Below, one piece after another: positions 28,499-37,692 of a stretch of DNA of 64,000 nt. Each line of letters begins with the position of its first letter. Position 1 is the stretch's first letter. The notes under the pieces are model-generated. The model searched no databases. It saw only the letters and a program-made list of their open reading frames with translations, and was not told the DNA's origin. The position numbers and the translations under genes are program-made. The stretch comes from Chloroflexota bacterium (lineage in GTDB: Bacteria > Chloroflexota > Anaerolineae > SpSt-313), in the NCBI GenBank assembly GCA_029553955.1, contig JAKPJZ010000201.1, positions 95,785 to 159,784 of the forward strand, written 5' to 3'.

Positions 28499-30599
28499 TC
28501 ACAGTGGCGACACTTCGACCAGCACCGAGTGTGTGCGTGAGGCCTGGCTCGGCAGGGTCGGCTCGATAGACGTGGCGACATTGGCGCAGCCGGCGACGTC
28601 GCTCCCGTCGGCCTGCAGCGCCGGCCAGACCCCTTCCAGCAGGCAGACGACGCCGGGCATCATCTCTGCAGTCACCCGAACCGGGATCTGTATCGTCCCT
28701 TGCGGGCTCTGCACGCAGACGAGTTGCCCCTGCGTGATGTGGCGCGGTGCCGCATCTTCCGGGTGCATCCACAGCACCGGCTCGTCGCGCGCCATGATCT
28801 CTGGAATGTTGTTGCCCTGCGAGTGGACGCGATACTTGGGCTTGGGCGTGATCAGACGCAGAGGATACCGGCGATCCGCGGGCATGACCCGGCACTCGGG
28901 CAGGGCCGAAAAGCCCGTCTGATCGGCATAGGTCCGCGAAGCCAGCTCGACCCGGCCCGACGGCGTGGCCAGGGGATGCGCCCCCGGGTCGGCGACATAG
29001 TCGGAAAAGGCGACGCGCAGTTGGTCGGCCCCCATGTAGATCCCCGTGCGCCGGAACTCGTCATAATCGGGGATTTCTGAGTCTGCCACGAAGCTGCGCA
29101 GCCAGGCCTCCTCGTCTTTGCCTTCGGTGAACTCGCCCAAAGCCGAGGCGGGCGGCCAACTCGGCCAGGATAGCATAGTCGGTGCGCGTGCCCGGCAGCG
29201 GCTTGGTGGCGCGGTTGGAGAAGAGGAGATAGTTGCCGGAGGTGAAGATGATATCCTGGCGCTCGAGGGAGGTGCTGACCGGCAGGACCACGTCGCAATA
29301 GCGGGCGGTGGGGGTGAGGAAGAGGTCGTGACAGACCGAGAACTCGACCTGCTCAAAGGCGCGCATGTTCTTGTGCACGTCGCTGCCCTGAGAGACATAG
29401 TTGCCCCCCACGTTGTAGATGGCCTTGATATCGCTGGGGTAACCGCCGGCTTGTCCTCCCAGGATGGCATCGGCCCAACGATAGGTGGGCACCGCCGGCT
29501 GAGCCGCGAGCACCGGCACGCCGATGCTGCCCACCCGCGGCGGGGGCAGTGTGCCCTGGGCAAATGCGCCCGAGGAGCCGCCTGGTTGACCGAGGTTGCC
29601 GGTGGCCACCTGGAGGGCGATCGCCATGCGGATGGCGTCCTCGCCGCCGATGGTCCGCTGGATCGACAGGCCCGGCAGCAGCGCGGCCGGCTTGGCGCGC
29701 CCATACTGCCGGGCCAGGGCCACGATGGTCTCGGCCGGCGTGCCGCAGATGCGCTCGGCCCAGGCCGGGGTGCGCGCCACACCATCAGGGCCATCGCCAC
29801 CCAGGATGCGCTGCACCAAGCCATCAAAGCCGGCACTGTAGCGCGCGGCAAAGGCCGCATCGACCAGGTCCTCGGTGATCAGCACGTACAGCACGGCCAT
29901 CATCAGCGCGCTATCGGTGCCAGGGCGGACGGGTATCCATTGCGTCCCGAGATGGCTCGCGGTCGCCGTGCGTCGCGGGTCGATGGCGATGATCGGCGTG
30001 CCCCGCCTCTTGGCCTCCAAAAGCCGCGCTTCCATTTCGCTGCCGAGGCGGCAATCGCTGATATTCGCGCCCCAGAGGATGATGAGGTTCGAGAACTGCA
30101 ATGTGCCGGCGTCGATGCCGGCGTTGAAGGTGCCGAGGACGAAGGGCGTGACAAAGAGTGCGGCCCCGTTGCTGTAGCCCGACGTGAGCTCGGTGCAGCC
30201 GCCAAACATGGCCAGGAAGCGGGAGGCCAGAGAGCGCGTGTTGTGCAGGGCGCCGCGGCAGGAGCCCGAGCCGCCCAGGCGCATGACGGCCTCGGCCCCG
30301 TAGCGCGCCTTGATGTCCGCAAGTTGCCCGGCGACCAGGTCCAGGGCCTCGGGCCAGGAAACCTGTTTGAACGAGCCCGAGCAGCGGGGGCCCGTCCGCA
30401 GCAGCGGCGCCGTCAGCCTGTCGGGGGCGTACAACGTCTTGACGGCCTGGAAGCCCTTGGCGCAGCCCGACATGTAGGGGCTGCCGACGCGGTTGTTGCC
30501 GATGCGCGTGACGCGCCCATCCCTGACGTAGGCTAACAGCGGGCAACCGCCGATGCAGTCCTTGTTGCACGCAATAGGAATCGCCACTTCGGCGGGCAT
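28499..30599 (-). pseudogene. Molybdopterin (bis-MGD) oxidoreductase, frameshifted
   Basis: Two frames together make one enzyme of about 700 residues. The N-terminal frame (29061-30599) begins with a [4Fe-4S] motif (CNKDCIGGC and a later SGCAKG) and continues through molybdopterin-binding segments such as WGANISDCR, IAIDPRRT and DVVLPVSTSLER. The C-terminal frame resumes at about 29137 with EFTEGKDEEAWL and holds the cofactor-binding domain (TPSGRVELAS, HSQGNN, MHPEDA). The frames join if one G is removed from the GGG at about 29136-29139, reading LGFGEFTEG. A true mutation or a sequencing error are both possible. No signal peptide is seen. Substrate unknown; it is co-directional with the LarA-like gene. 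Confidence 0.8.
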
Positions 30600-30656
30600 G
30601 GCTCCGGATTGCTCCTCTCCAGTCGGAGGCGGTATCGCACACCGTGCGCTACATCT

Positions 30657-30685
30657 ACTATGTCATAGACTCAGCGGAACGTCAA
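30657..30685 (-). promoter_or_regulatory. Promoter of the oxidoreductase-larA unit with a palindrome at the -10 box
   Basis: On the minus strand, TTGACG (30680-30685), 17 bases, CATAGT (30657-30662). CTATGTCATAG (30658-30668) is an 11-base palindrome over the -10 region. The context ACTCTTGAC around the -35 box is shared with the GntR promoter at 48163. Confidence 0.45.
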
Positions 30686-30751
30686 GAGTCAGCAAGGCCA
30701 TTGCGTGTGCCCTGCAGTTCCTCGAACCCTGCGCAAAGCAGAAGCCGCCGC

Positions 30752-30813
30752 ACTGTAGCCGCGGCATCGTGCCGCGCAACTCTTCTACGCGGCAACATGC
30801 CGCGCCTACGGTC
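30752..30813 (+). repeat. Dispersed repeat ACTGTAGCCGCGGCATCGTG, copy 1
   Basis: The unit and a trailing CGCGGCAAC recur in inverse orientation at 52391-52436. The internal TACGCGGCAACATGCCGCG can form a hairpin. It lies between the oxidoreductase promoter region and the end of the archaeal-type PGK gene. Confidence 0.6.
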
Positions 30814-30840
30814 GGGCGGCTTCCGTCATGAGCGGCGGGC

Positions 30841-32094
30841 TTAGCGCGTGGCCTGGCGCTGGGCCGCCCGCCGCAGTGCCGATACGACCGGCAGCTCCTG
30901 GCCCGAGAGGTAGCGCACCATGCCGCCGCCCGAGGTGCAGACGTAGCCCATGCGCTCGAGCACCTTGAAGCGGGCGGCGGCGGCCACCGAGTCGCCGCCG
31001 CCGATGACCGAGTAGCCGGGCGCCGCGGCGATGGCGTGCCACAGCAGGTCGGTGCCCAGGACGCTGATCGGTTGCTCGTACCTGCCCGCCGGCCCGTTGA
31101 CAAAGATCGTCGCTGCCGCGTTGATGGCCTCGACGTAGCGGGCGATGGTACGCTGGCCGATGTCGACCAGCAGGTGGTCGCTCGGCAGTTGATTCACGGT
31201 GAGCTCGAGGCGGCCGCCGGCGTCGACGGCCACGTCGAGTGGGCAGAGGATGCGGTCGCCGTAGGTCGCGAGCAGTGCCCGCGCCTCGGCGACAAAGGGG
31301 GTCAACCCCTTGTCGCCGATGAGCCGCTCCGTCGGTTCGCCCAGGGCGTAGCCCTGGGCGAGCAGCATCACCTCGCCGGTCAGCCCCGAGGTCAGCACCA
31401 CGTCGGCTGCGCCCGTGCCCAGCACCTGTTTCATCATGCTAAAGGCATCGGCGATGCGCGACCCACCGAGCACGTAGACACAGGGATGCTTAGGATTGTC
31501 CTTCACATCGGCCAGGGCGCCGAACTCTTCGATGAAGAGGCGCCCGCCGGCGGCCGGCAGCACCTCGGCCAGGCCCACCAGCGAGGGTGAGTAGCGGTGC
31601 GCCGCGGCAAAGGCCTCGCAGACGTAACAGTTGGCGAGAGGGGCCAGGGTGCGCACCAGCCAGGTGCGTGCCAGTTGCTCGGGGGTCAACTGGACATAGT
31701 TGACGAAGGTCGAGACCTCTTCGCACAGGTAGCGCACGTTGTCGAGCAGGAGCAGCTCGCCCGGCTGCAGCGCCCTGATGCGCGCGACGGCAGCGGGGCC
31801 GCAGATGTCGTCGATAAAGCCGACCGGGCGGCCCAGGAGCTCGGCCAGGCGCGCGGCGTGCGGCGCCAGGGAGACGAGGTTTTGATAGTCCTCGGTGTCG
31901 CCCTGGTGCGCCAGCATAACGACCCGCGCCCCCACATCCGCGAGTTCCTTGATGGTGGGCAGGCTCTTGCGGATACGGTTATCGTTGGCCAGCGCGCCCG
32001 TCGCCTGGTCGATCGGCGAGTTGATGTCGACGCGCAGCAGCACTGTCTGGCCGCGATAATCGAAATCGTCGAGGGTGAGAATGCCCGCTTTCAA
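30841..32094 (-). CDS. Archaeal-type phosphoglycerate kinase homologue
   Basis: The 417-residue protein aligns with archaeal rather than bacterial PGKs: LLRVDINSPID in place of [18 protein letters not shown] in place of SHLGRP, and C-terminal GGGDSV and TSGGGMVRYLSG. Two conserved motifs are altered: the usual NDAF reads CEAF (CEAFAAAHR) and GGAK reads GGSR, so its kinetics or substrate may differ. It would convert 1,3-bisphosphoglycerate with ADP, coupled to the archaeal-type GAPDH just upstream. The TTG start is fixed by GGAGG five bases before it. A bacterial PGK is also present at 4378, so this copy serves the catabolic block or another acyl phosphate. Confidence 0.82.
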   Translation of the reverse strand: MKAGILTLDDFDYRGQTVLLRVDINSPIDQATGALANDNRIRKSLPTIKELADVGARVVMLAHQGDTEDYQNLVSLAPHAARLAELLGRPVGFIDDICGPAAVARIRALQPGELLLLDNVRYLCEEVSTFVNYVQLTPEQLARTWLVRTLAPLANCYVCEAFAAAHRYSPSLVGLAEVLPAAGGRLFIEEFGALADVKDNPKHPCVYVLGGSRIADAFSMMKQVLGTGAADVVLTSGLTGEVMLLAQGYALGEPTERLIGDKGLTPFVAEARALLATYGDRILCPLDVAVDAGGRLELTVNQLPSDHLLVDIGQRTIARYVEAINAAATIFVNGPAGRYEQPISVLGTDLLWHAIAAAPGYSVIGGGDSVAAAARFKVLERMGYVCTSGGGMVRYLSGQELPVVSALRRAAQRQATR

Positions 32095-32102
32095 GCGTAC
32101 CT

Positions 32103-32204
32103 CCAGTGGAGGGGGGGTTGGAGCACGAAGGACGCGAAGCGGCGCGAAGGACGCGAAGAGAGTCGTCGCTGAGCAGCGACTCTTCGCGTCCTTCGTGCTC
32201 CAAA
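32103..32204. repeat. Hairpin repeat of GGACGCGAAG type between GAPDH and PGK genes
   Basis: GGAGCACGAAGGACGCGAAG is mirrored by CTTCGCGTCCTTCGTGCTCC, with a second GGACGCGAAGAGAGTCG arm pair inside. The 115-base gap otherwise contains only the PGK ribosome-binding site. Confidence 0.7.
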
Positions 32205-32209
32205 CCCCA

Positions 32210-33238
32210 TCAGTTCCTTGTCCGGATGCCGAGGTACTTGTTCGTCAGGCCGACGGCTTCGAGGCGGTCAGCTTGCAGCGACATGGCGGCGCGCACGCCG
32301 TCGATGGTCTCGGGGATGGTCACCGCCTCCTGGGGGATGTTGATGGCAAACATGAGGTCGTTGCCCGAGAGGCCGATGCACTCTTCCCAGAGGCCGATCT
32401 CATACATGTCGCCGCGCTTGTTGCCGAGGTCGCGGGCGTACTTGAAGAGCGCCGCGTTCGAGTTGAAACCGTCGGCGATGCGCACCACACGGATACGCGG
32501 GTGGGCGCGGAAGACGTCGAGCGCCGCCGCGGGGCTGATCGTCTTTTTCGGTGTGGCCACGATATTGATGATGTGGCCGTGGGTGACGGGTGTGTGCACC
32601 AGGAGGCCGGTGGCTTGCACGTGGGGCATGATGTGCATCAGGTCGAGCGCCTGGTGGTTGGGCACCTTTTCCACCTGCAGCAGGTCCACCAGGCCGCGGT
32701 GGGTATCGCCGGGATCGGCCACGCGGCGGATGATGGTGATGGCGATCCTTTCCACGCCGACGGCGCGGTCGAGGGCGTCGACGGCGCGCACCAAACCGGT
32801 AGTATTGCAGGAGGTCAGCTTGAGGTAGCGCTGGCCGAGGCCTTGCTCATAGTTGGCATAGCCGTGGAAAAAGACGTCGGCGACATCGTTCTTCTCGCCG
32901 GCCTGGAAGATGGCCCGGACGCCGTGCTGCGCATACAGGGCCTTGTTGCGGGCGCCGACGCCCGCGGGGGTAGCGTCGAGGACGACATCGGCCTGCGCGA
33001 GCATATCGTCAAAGGTGCCCGCGACGGGGATGCCCGCGCGGTCGAACTCGGGCTGGCGCGCCGGGTCGACGAGGAAGAGCTTGTAGGGCATGCCCGCTTC
33101 GTGCAGGGCGCGGATGGCGAGGGTGGGGGCCACATCGGCCACGCCGACGAGCTCCATATCCTCCTGCCGGGCGGCGCCATCGGCCAGGCGCATGCCGATG
33201 GTGCCGTAACCGGCGATGGCGACTCGGGTCTTGCTCAT
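32210..33238 (-). CDS. Type II (archaeal-type) glyceraldehyde-3-phosphate dehydrogenase
   Basis: The 342-residue protein has the archaeal type II GAPDH pattern: Rossmann motif VAIAGYGTIGMR at residues 6-17, catalytic Cys144 in SCNTTGL, and a histidine in the HTPVTHGH segment (215-222) at the position of the archaeal base. Type II enzymes accept NADP or NAD and oxidise glyceraldehyde-3-phosphate to 1,3-bisphosphoglycerate. They are rare in bacteria. ATG 33238 has AGGAGG five bases upstream. The gene precedes the archaeal-type PGK by 115 bases, so the two form a matching pair within the catabolic block. Confidence 0.88.
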   Translation of the reverse strand: MSKTRVAIAGYGTIGMRLADGAARQEDMELVGVADVAPTLAIRALHEAGMPYKLFLVDPARQPEFDRAGIPVAGTFDDMLAQADVVLDATPAGVGARNKALYAQHGVRAIFQAGEKNDVADVFFHGYANYEQGLGQRYLKLTSCNTTGLVRAVDALDRAVGVERIAITIIRRVADPGDTHRGLVDLLQVEKVPNHQALDLMHIMPHVQATGLLVHTPVTHGHIINIVATPKKTISPAAALDVFRAHPRIRVVRIADGFNSNAALFKYARDLGNKRGDMYEIGLWEECIGLSGNDLMFAINIPQEAVTIPETIDGVRAAMSLQADRLEAVGLTNKYLGIRTRN

Positions 33239-33255
33239 GATTGCCTCCTGGGCGT

Positions 33256-33340
33256 ACTATGTGATCGGTGATGCGTACAACGTATCGCGCGATGCACCAT
33301 GCGTAGTGCGCGATGCATGATGCGTAGTACGCAACACTGT
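33256..33340. repeat. Intergenic repeat of GATGCGTAGTACGC type upstream of the GAPDH gene
   Basis: Several partly self-complementary copies of GATGCRTAGTRCGC occur in a row (for example GATGCACCATGCGTAGTGCGCGATGCATGATG parts). It resembles the repeats at 5580-5707 and 46250-46402. Confidence 0.45.
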
Positions 33341-33395
33341 AGGCGTAACGAGAAATGTGCAAGACGGTAAGAACTGACTCTTGTGGGTTTCATGC

Positions 33396-33405
33396 CTTGT
33401 ACAAG
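33396..33405. promoter_or_regulatory. CTTGTACAAG palindrome upstream of the GAPDH-PGK pair
   Basis: This perfect 10-base palindrome fits the general TTGTNNACAA form bound by FCD-type GntR regulators; such a regulator is encoded at 47428. It lies about 160 bases upstream of the GAPDH start. No confident promoter was found next to it. Confidence 0.35.
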
Positions 33406-33438
33406 TCACTTGGTCGTGGTATCGTCGGACACACAAGT

Positions 33439-34248
33439 TCATAGCGACCGAAAGCAGGCGATGGCGAGCTCGGCCGCCGTGCGGCTATCGGGCAGGGGGA
33501 GGATTTCGGCGCTGATGTAGCCGCTGTAGCCCATGCTGCGCAGCACGGCTGCGAGCTCGCCAAAGTCGATGTGGCCCCGCCCGGCGGCGTGGCGGTTCGA
33601 ATCGGCGAAATGGACGTACCCCAGCTTGTCGCCGGCCTGCCGCAACGCGCCGGCCAGCGACACCTCCTCGATGTTCATGTGGAAGGTGTCGGCCAGCACG
33701 ACGAGGTTCTCGGCCCCCACCTCGGCGATGAACTCGAGCGCCTCGCCGACGCTGTTGATCAGGTTGGTCTCATAGCGGTTGATGGGCTCGATGGCCAGGC
33801 GTACCCCCCGCGGCTGGGCATACTCGGCGCAGGCGCGCACCAACTCGACGACGCGGCTGCGCTGCGTGCCATGGGTGGCCGCATCGCCCTCCAGTCTGCC
33901 GCGCACACCGCCGATGAACAGGGTCGCGCCCCAGGGCGCCGCAAAATCGACGGCCCCTTTGAGCCGGTCGAGCAAGCGGGCACGGATGGCGGCGTCGGGG
34001 CTGGTGGGGCTCAGCCCATCATTGTAGTACGATTGCCCCGTCGCGATGCCCGAAACGACCAGCCCGGCCGCGCGCACGGCTCCGGCCACATCTCTCAGGA
34101 CCGGCAGCGCCGGGTCTCTGACGCCGACCTCCACCGCATCGTAGCCCAGTTCGGCTGCGGCGGCCACGCCGCGTTCCCACTCGCCTGGGAACAGCAGGGG
34201 GCCGAACTTGGCCGGGCCTGCCGTGATGGCCATACTCGTTCTGAACAC
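33439..34248 (-). CDS. TIM-barrel sugar epimerase/isomerase (AP endonuclease 2 superfamily)
   Basis: The 269-residue protein has the metal-dependent ketose 3-epimerase-like pattern: Glu in AIEPINRYETN, Asp in LADTFHMNIEE, His in HFADSNRHAAGRGHIDF and Glu in SAEILPLP. These four residues bind the divalent metal in D-psicose/D-tagatose epimerases, and in the Thermotoga inositol pathway a protein of this fold and size (IolO) epimerises 5-keto-L-gluconate. Substrate here is inferred, not known. The GTG at 34248 follows GGGAGG; an internal ATG at 34233 is the alternative start. It lies between split transketolase and the archaeal-type GAPDH. Confidence 0.8.
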   Translation of the reverse strand: MFRTSMAITAGPAKFGPLLFPGEWERGVAAAAELGYDAVEVGVRDPALPVLRDVAGAVRAAGLVVSGIATGQSYYNDGLSPTSPDAAIRARLLDRLKGAVDFAAPWGATLFIGGVRGRLEGDAATHGTQRSRVVELVRACAEYAQPRGVRLAIEPINRYETNLINSVGEALEFIAEVGAENLVVLADTFHMNIEEVSLAGALRQAGDKLGYVHFADSNRHAAGRGHIDFGELAAVLRSMGYSGYISAEILPLPDSRTAAELAIACFRSL

Positions 34249-34263
34249 GGTTCCTCCCAAGGC

Positions 34264-34341
34264 GGTGTTGTGGTGGGTTGGGCACAGCCGCGAGGCCGCC
34301 CGCAGGCAGCCTCGCGGCTGTGCCCAACCCACCACAACACC
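34264..34341 (-). terminator. Hairpin between the transketolase C-subunit and epimerase genes
   Basis: Two perfect 32-base arms surround a 14-base loop. Read on the minus strand it starts at the transketolase C-subunit stop region and precedes the epimerase on the other side, so it follows the rule of large hairpins at gene ends. No T tract. Confidence 0.5.
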
Positions 34342-35274
34342 CTAATTCCGCTGCAGCACCTGGTGCGCCGCCTCGGCGATGTGCACGGGCGACAGGCCGT
34401 ACTTGGCCAGCAGCGCCTCGTTCGTGCCACACTCGCCGTAGCAATCCCGGATGCCAATGCGGGCCATGGGCGCGGGGGCGTGCTCGACCAACACCTCGGC
34501 CACGGCGCTGCCCAGGCCGCCATAGATGCTGTGGTTCTCGGCGGTCACGAGCGCGCCCGTCTCCTCAGCGGCCTGCACGATGGCGTCAACGTCGATAGGC
34601 TTGACCGTCGCCACGTGCAACACCCTGGCGGCGATGCCCTCGGCGGCCAGCAGCTCCGCAGCTTCCAGGCACTGCGAGGTCATCATGCCGCTGCCGACAA
34701 GGGTGATATCGCCACCCTCACGCACCCGCACCGCCTTGCCCAGCTCGAACCGGTAGCCTTGGGGCGAGACGCGCGGCCAGGCATCGCGGGTAGCCCGCAG
34801 GTAGACCGGGCCCTGGTAGGCGGCGATAGCGCGCACGGCCTGGGCCATCTCCACATCGTCGGCCGGGTCCACCACCATCATGTGAGGGATGGCGCGCATG
34901 ATGGCCATATCTTCCATGGCCTGGTGCGTGGCGCCATTGTTGCCGCTGACGAGCCCGGGGTAGGCGCCGACGATCTTGACGTTGGCGCGGCAGTGGCCCA
35001 CCGAGATGGCCACCTGGTCGCAGGCGCGCCGCGAGGCAAAGACGGCAAAGGTGCCCACGAAGGGGATTTTGCCCATCAGCGCCATGCCGGCGGCCACGCC
35101 CATCATGTTCTGCTCGGCGATGCCCATCTGGAAAAAGCGCTCCGGGATGGCCTCGGCAAAGTAGATCATACGGGTCGAGCTGGCCAGGTCGGCGTCGAGC
35201 GCGACGATATCGGGGTTCTCGCGCGCCAGCTCTACCAGCGCGTGGCCAAACGCATCTCTCACTGCCTCAACCAT
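34342..35274 (-). CDS. Transketolase, C-terminal subunit
   Basis: The 310-residue protein carries the pyrimidine-binding and C-terminal domains of transketolase: ALDADLASSTRM, FFQMGIAEQNMMGVAAGMA with the catalytic Glu, and HQAMEDMAIMRAIPHM. Split transketolases of two polypeptides are common in archaea and some bacteria. Together with the N-terminal subunit it transfers two-carbon units between sugar phosphates using thiamine diphosphate. GGGAGG lies five bases before ATG 35274, and the start overlaps the end of the N-subunit gene by eight bases. Confidence 0.9.
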   Translation of the reverse strand: MVEAVRDAFGHALVELARENPDIVALDADLASSTRMIYFAEAIPERFFQMGIAEQNMMGVAAGMALMGKIPFVGTFAVFASRRACDQVAISVGHCRANVKIVGAYPGLVSGNNGATHQAMEDMAIMRAIPHMMVVDPADDVEMAQAVRAIAAYQGPVYLRATRDAWPRVSPQGYRFELGKAVRVREGGDITLVGSGMMTSQCLEAAELLAAEGIAARVLHVATVKPIDVDAIVQAAEETGALVTAENHSIYGGLGSAVAEVLVEHAPAPMARIGIRDCYGECGTNEALLAKYGLSPVHIAEAAHQVLQRN

Positions 35275-36121
35275 CGAGACCTCCCTCGGCGCAGCAGCCC
35301 AGCTCGGCCAATGCCTGGGCCAGTTGCTGAGCATTGGGTGGCTTGCCGTGCCAGGCCGACTGGCCCTCCATATAGGAGACGCCCTTGCCCTTGACCGTGT
35401 GGGCGATGACGATCGTCGGCCGGCCCTTGACCTCCCTGGCCGCCTCGAGGGCGGCGACGACCTGAGCGACGTCGTGGCCGTCGATCTCGATCACGTGCCA
35501 GTTGAAGCTGCGCCACTTGTCGGCCACCGGCGCGGTCTCCATGATCTGGCTGACCGGCCCCATGAGCTGCACGCCGTTGTCGTCGAGGATCACGGTCAGG
35601 TTGTCGACCTTGTGGTGGGCGGCAGCCTCGGCGGCCTCCCACACCTGGCCCTCCTGGCTTTCGCCGTCGCCGATAAGGCAGTAGACGCGGATATCCTTGC
35701 CATCGAGCCTGGCGGCCATGGCCATGCCGAGGGCCACCGAGATGCCCTGGCCGAGGGCGCCGGTCGAGACCTCGACGCCCGGCAGGAGGTGCATATCGGG
35801 GTGCACCTGCAGCCGGCTATCGATGCGGCCAAAGGTCGCCAGCTCCTCCGGCGAGAAAAAGCCGCGCTCGGCCAGGGTCGCATACAAGCCGGCGGCGCCG
35901 TGGCCCTTGGAGAGGACAAAGCGATCGCGTTCGGGCCAGTCGGGGCGCTGAGGGTCGAGGCGCATCACGTGAAAGTACAGCGCCGCCAGGATGTCGGCCT
36001 CCGAGAGCGAGCCGCCCGGATGGCCGACGCCGGCCTGGGAGATGGTGTGGACGACGTGGCAGCGGATCGTCTTGGCGACCTGCCGCAAATGTTCGACCTC
36101 TTGTTGAGAGAGCTCTACCAT
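35267..36121 (-). CDS. Transketolase, N-terminal subunit
   Basis: The 284-residue protein carries the diphosphate-binding domain: GVGHPGGSLSEAD, SKGHGAAGLYA, HPDM followed by GVEVSTGALGQG, and the thiamine diphosphate/metal motif GDGE at 151-154 through DDN near 182. ATG 36121 is preferred to the GTG at 36136 because GAGAGA is at the right distance; it begins 11 bases after the upstream gene ends. It pairs with the C-terminal subunit immediately downstream. Confidence 0.9.
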   Translation of the reverse strand: MVELSQQEVEHLRQVAKTIRCHVVHTISQAGVGHPGGSLSEADILAALYFHVMRLDPQRPDWPERDRFVLSKGHGAAGLYATLAERGFFSPEELATFGRIDSRLQVHPDMHLLPGVEVSTGALGQGISVALGMAMAARLDGKDIRVYCLIGDGESQEGQVWEAAEAAAHHKVDNLTVILDDNGVQLMGPVSQIMETAPVADKWRSFNWHVIEIDGHDVAQVVAALEAAREVKGRPTIVIAHTVKGKGVSYMEGQSAWHGKPPNAQQLAQALAELGCCAEGGLDG

Positions 36122-36132
36122 GGTGGTCTCTC

Positions 36133-37119
36133 TCACGACAGGCCCAGGAGCCGCTTGGGATTATCCACACACATCTTGCGGATGTCGGCCTTGCTGAGGC
36201 CGGAGGCCAGCAGGATGCGCACAAAGAGCTTCAAGCCCTCGACCGGGGGAACGTTGATCACGGTGCCCAGATCCGAGGCGATGACGCAGTGATCGGGCCC
36301 CACCGTCTTGATGCACTCCAGCAGATAGAGCGGATCGCAGTTGGGGTTGTTAAAGTTGGGAATATCACCGTAGGCGAAGAGACCGATGTAGGCTCCCAGT
36401 CTGCTGATCTCGACTTGCTGCTCCAGCGTCATCTTGGTGACGTTCCAGTTCGGGTGGGTGAGGATGAAGTTCCGTACGCCGACCTTCTTGGCCTCCTCGA
36501 TGACGATGAACCGCTGCTTCGTGCCCGCGTGGCACGGGTCGAGGACCATGTTGTTGGCAGCCACAATCTCAAAGATGTCGTATAGCGCCGGCACCGGCTT
36601 GTCGTCGGGACCGAGCAACTCGATGCCGCCCGGGTCGCCGATGATGCGCATGTGATGGGCCGAGTCGTGGCTGGGCAGCCAGACGACTTTGGCCCCGAGC
36701 CGAGCCGCCATCTCCACCGAATCGGGGTGCAGGCCCCCACAGAAGTAGTTCAGGACGATGCCGCCGTAGGCCCGCGCGGGCTTTTTGCCGGTCTCGCCGG
36801 CATACGCCTCAACGGCCTGGTTGACGAAAGGCACGGTCGCTGCGCTGGGGAAGGTGTGCGCCTTGAAGACGACGCCCGCCATCCCGGCGTCGGTGGCTGC
36901 CTTGGTCACCTGCACCTGGTCCCAGCCAGTATCGATGAGCGGATCGGGGAAGGCGTGCGCGTGCATGTCGATGGCGCCGTCGAGAACCTCGAGGACGTCA
37001 TCTTCCTTCAACAGGCGCACTCGAGCGCCCATCGATTCGATGGTGACGTATGCCCTCTTGGTGTCTTCGACCCATTTGGTGTCTTGAGACAGTTCGTAGA
37101 ACTCGCGCTTGCCTGACAT
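36133..37119 (-). CDS. DUF6282-like amidohydrolase-fold protein
   Basis: The 328-residue protein has the metal-binding HxH of amidohydrolases (DMHAHAFPD near residue 52), KAHTFPS, LHPDS, LPSHDSAHH, THPNWN and IASDLGT motifs, in the order seen in the DUF6282 family. The activity is not established for the family; hydrolysis of a lactone or amide, or decarboxylation, is plausible. ATG 37119 has AAGGAG upstream. It lies between the cupin gene and the split transketolase in the same direction, so it likely serves the same pathway. Confidence 0.7.
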   Translation of the reverse strand: MSGKREFYELSQDTKWVEDTKRAYVTIESMGARVRLLKEDDVLEVLDGAIDMHAHAFPDPLIDTGWDQVQVTKAATDAGMAGVVFKAHTFPSAATVPFVNQAVEAYAGETGKKPARAYGGIVLNYFCGGLHPDSVEMAARLGAKVVWLPSHDSAHHMRIIGDPGGIELLGPDDKPVPALYDIFEIVAANNMVLDPCHAGTKQRFIVIEEAKKVGVRNFILTHPNWNVTKMTLEQQVEISRLGAYIGLFAYGDIPNFNNPNCDPLYLLECIKTVGPDHCVIASDLGTVINVPPVEGLKLFVRILLASGLSKADIRKMCVDNPKRLLGLS

Positions 37120-37178
37120 GGCATTGCTCCTTATGTGTCAACTCGGCGTAGATATGGGATCTCGGTGCCGAGATGCGG

Positions 37179-37619
37179 CTACTCGCCAGATGGCCGGGAT
37201 GTGAAGCCAAACCGCTCCCAATGGCTGGGGACCTGCTGGCCTGTCTTCGAGAAGTTGGGCACCTCAGGGTAGACGCCAATTACCTCAAACTCTTCATTCC
37301 AATCATTACGCATCCAATGGACGACATTCTTGGGAATAAGCATGGCGGTACCGGCGGTCATGATGTACTCGACGCCGTCGACCCATTGGATAGCCTTGCC
37401 CCGAAGCGCGTACAAGAGCTCATCGGACTCGGTGTGGAGATGGGGCCCGTGGTAGGCGCCCTTGGGAAAGATGACACGAAACAAGCACGCTCGGCCCGAG
37501 CCCATCGTCTCGTCGCTCACGATCAGCCGCGAGTCCACGCCTCGGAACCCTTCCTCATCCCCGACGTCCAGCGGCTGGACCTCATCCTTTGAAATGAGAT
37601 ATCTCCGAACCGACGACAT
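37179..37619 (-). CDS. Single-domain cupin protein
   Basis: The 146-residue protein contains the two cupin motifs: GPHLHTESDELLYALRGKA with His-x-His and Glu as metal ligands, and AMLIPKNVVHWMRND with the fourth His. Small cupins of this type act as sugar isomerases, dioxygenase-like enzymes or sensors; the function is not predictable here. ATG 37619 follows GGAGGGCGGAGCG; the longer open frame upstream overlaps the neighbouring gene. It sits between two amidohydrolase-fold genes. Confidence 0.75.
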   Translation of the reverse strand: MSSVRRYLISKDEVQPLDVGDEEGFRGVDSRLIVSDETMGSGRACLFRVIFPKGAYHGPHLHTESDELLYALRGKAIQWVDGVEYIMTAGTAMLIPKNVVHWMRNDWNEEFEVIGVYPEVPNFSKTGQQVPSHWERFGFTSRPSGE

Positions 37620-37692
37620 CGCTCCGCCCTCCTTGTCTGATGTGCCAGGATCATGCTGCAAATCGTCGTTCCGCATTCCGTCCTGCGAGCGG

